A stretch of DNA of 64,000 nucleotides from Neodontobutis hainanensis (Eukaryota; Chordata; Actinopteri; Gobiiformes; Odontobutidae). The DNA is taken from positions 425,001-489,000 of the forward strand of contig JALDNG010000102.1 of the NCBI GenBank assembly GCA_024349245.1. The letters are read 5' to 3'. The notes beneath the pieces are model-generated. The model ran no database searches. It saw nothing but the letters and a program-made list of their open reading frames with translations, and was not told where the DNA came from. Below, piece by piece: positions 62,314-64,000 of this stretch (its first letter is position 1; every line of letters starts with the position of its first letter). Both the position numbers and the translations under genes were made by a program.

Positions 62314-64000
62314 TTCAAATTTGTGCATTTTTTTGTACATACATGTAATACATAATTGATTTACCATAAAGCTGAAATGTCCCAGTCATGCTCAAGTTGC
62401 ATATGCATTGTTTGTGTTCATACCTCATGCTGTGGCCACAACCCCATGCCAGCCATACGCTTTTCTAGAATGAGGCAGCACATAAAAAGACGTGGAATAT
62501 ACCACAATAAAAAAATAAAAGGTCATATGTATTCCACTTAAAAGAACAGCTATACTTAATGACTTCTCCACTAACTCCAACTTAAGTACTATATCCTTAT
62601 GTCCCAATTTTTAATGTCTATGACTAGCACGTAGAGGAAACATGTTTTAAAATAGAAAAACGTGCACTTACAGTGGGTAAGCAAAGGTACGGTTGTCATT
62701 TTTATATGTGCTATTTTTATTTTTACTTAACAGGTCAAGTCAAGAGATTTTTTGTTTGTTTCAAGAGGCACTTAAAAAGATGATTTGAAAAGTAAACAAT
62801 AACACTAGAAAAAGGAATATCATGGACGTATCACACACACCCCCTGCTCATATCTTGTTACTTTCTATTTACACCAGTGACAAGCTAATTGGATGAGACT
62901 CTCAAAGTCATTACAGATGCTGCACTTTCCCACTTTCTCTTTATGCTGGTTGTCATTGCTTTCTATCTTAATCTCTTTTTATCTCACATTCTCACAATGA
63001 TTACCCTCGTTTCTTTCCAGCATTGCATTGAGGGAGTGTGGTTCAGGGAGATGACTTTGCTGTAATACTGTTTTTGAACTATTCACATTTGTTTTCAATA
63101 CAACCGGCAGCTTCCTCCAGCAGTGGAAGCACACATGCAATGTATAGAAATAGGCCACTGTTATGCACAGATTTTTTCAACAGTACTAACTATGGGTTGC
63201 TTAAGAACTGATGTTTTTTATAGATTCACGGGCAATTACTGTAATTAATTTACTTGAATTGACTGTAGCAAACATGTTGTACATTTTATTAAATAACCAT
63301 TTGTGCAACAAAAATATCATTTGCTTCGTAATTATCTGAGAGTTGAGTACTTCGCTGCTGCTTGTGGTGATAAGCAGGGTATGTTATGCACCGGAAAACT
63401 GTTGCTGGAGATTAGACTCGAGTTTTCCTGCAATGAAAAAGATATTAAGATCCGACACAGTGAAGTGAAGTTTGGAAAAAGACGTTAACTTTTTATAACT
63501 CCCACTATAAATCAGCAAGGTCATGTCCAAGAATCAATCACAGGAAAGCAAAAACTGAGCAGGTATTCACATTAAGAGGGTGTAATGAGTTTAAGTGTAT
63601 TATCTGATTAAACTCACGCCTGTCTCATAGACTTTTATACAATAGAATTTATACTATTTTTAAAATAGATGTCTCATTAGAAACAGTTTAAAGGGTCCCT
63701 TTTTGAGTTTCCTCTCATGAGCTATTTGGACGTGTCTTAAATTCTTTCTGACAGTACCTACTGCTTTGAAAAATACTTAGTGACATGAATCTATTAATTC
63801 CTTTTTTTGAAAGACACCTCCCTTTTGACATTGCATCAGGTTGATTTAATGGTTTAATTTCATGTCCTATGTCTTGTGCATGTCTTATTTAATGGAACAC
63901 TAAGCTGACACATCTTTATCCTTTACTTTAATGGAAGCTGACAGCAGCAAATATTATCGAAAAAATCCCCAAAGCCTTAGTTTGATCATTAAAAGTGACC

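Larger units (their letters stand above)
41026..64000 (+). other. Intron downstream of exon B (partial)
   Basis: This starts with a GT donor directly after the Sushi exon and runs beyond the window. I looked for the next family exon (start of CUB2, Cys-Gly-Gly-Thr, SSPxFPxEY) and did not recognise it. Contents: degenerate interspersed repeat at about 42000-42190; tRNA-headed SINE pieces at 42866-42985, 43061-43280, 51165-51250, 58870-59142, 60774-60900 and 61630-61768; Tc1-like terminus at 44011-44195; repeat 3' ends at 46583-46650 and 48949-49010; CA tracts at 56413-56457 and 62254-62310. The blocks 44200-46580, 46740-48940, 49010-51160, 51260-56410, 56460-58860, 59150-60770, 61770-62250 and 62311-64000 are AT-rich and hold no gene or named repeat. 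A pyrimidine-rich stretch lies at 61060-61360. Confidence 0.8.

Overview
The window looks like intronic DNA of a teleost fish. Three things point to this: two short exons that read as the start of a CUB/Sushi giant protein of the CSMD3 type, very long AT-rich introns, and a fish-type repeat load (fish L1, Tc1-like, hAT-like and Harbinger-like DNA elements, tRNA-headed SINEs, long CA/TG microsatellites). I see no prokaryotic, viral or organellar genes. Almost all short open frames are chance frames in introns or repeats.

Gene layout: one protein-coding gene is supported, on the + strand. Exon A (19345-19457) encodes the end of a CUB domain. Exon B (40828-41025) encodes one complete Sushi/CCP domain. 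They join in phase (1 base + 2 bases make a Glu codon) across a 21.4 kb intron. From memory of the family, the joined protein is closest to the first CUB-Sushi pair of CSMD3. The preceding exons lie left of the window, and the exon for the second CUB lies right of it; I found neither inside.

Region by region: 1-7147 is plain intron. 7148-8001 is a non-autonomous DNA transposon with Harbinger-like features. Four bases further on, a broken but nearly full-length L1-type LINE (8016-12362) sits between 10-bp target-site duplications, and its ORF2 carries a perfect 25-bp inverted repeat. 15694-18165 holds a SINE and an hAT-like element. The long intron (19458-40827) contains a (TG)38 tract, several SINEs, a small foldback element, a 17-bp minisatellite with higher-order structure (30101-30627), a ~31-bp minisatellite (34621-34873), a Tc1-like transposase relic (~35665-36340) and a candidate MITE (38071-38767). 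The last intron (41026-64000) holds more SINE copies, a Tc1-like terminus and CA tracts.

I did not find a new biological system. The most unusual structures are the template-switch-like palindrome inside the L1, the higher-order minisatellite, and SINE copies that share one head and core but carry two different tails. A few non-repeat, motif-rich intronic stretches could be regulatory, but only cross-species alignment can decide that.
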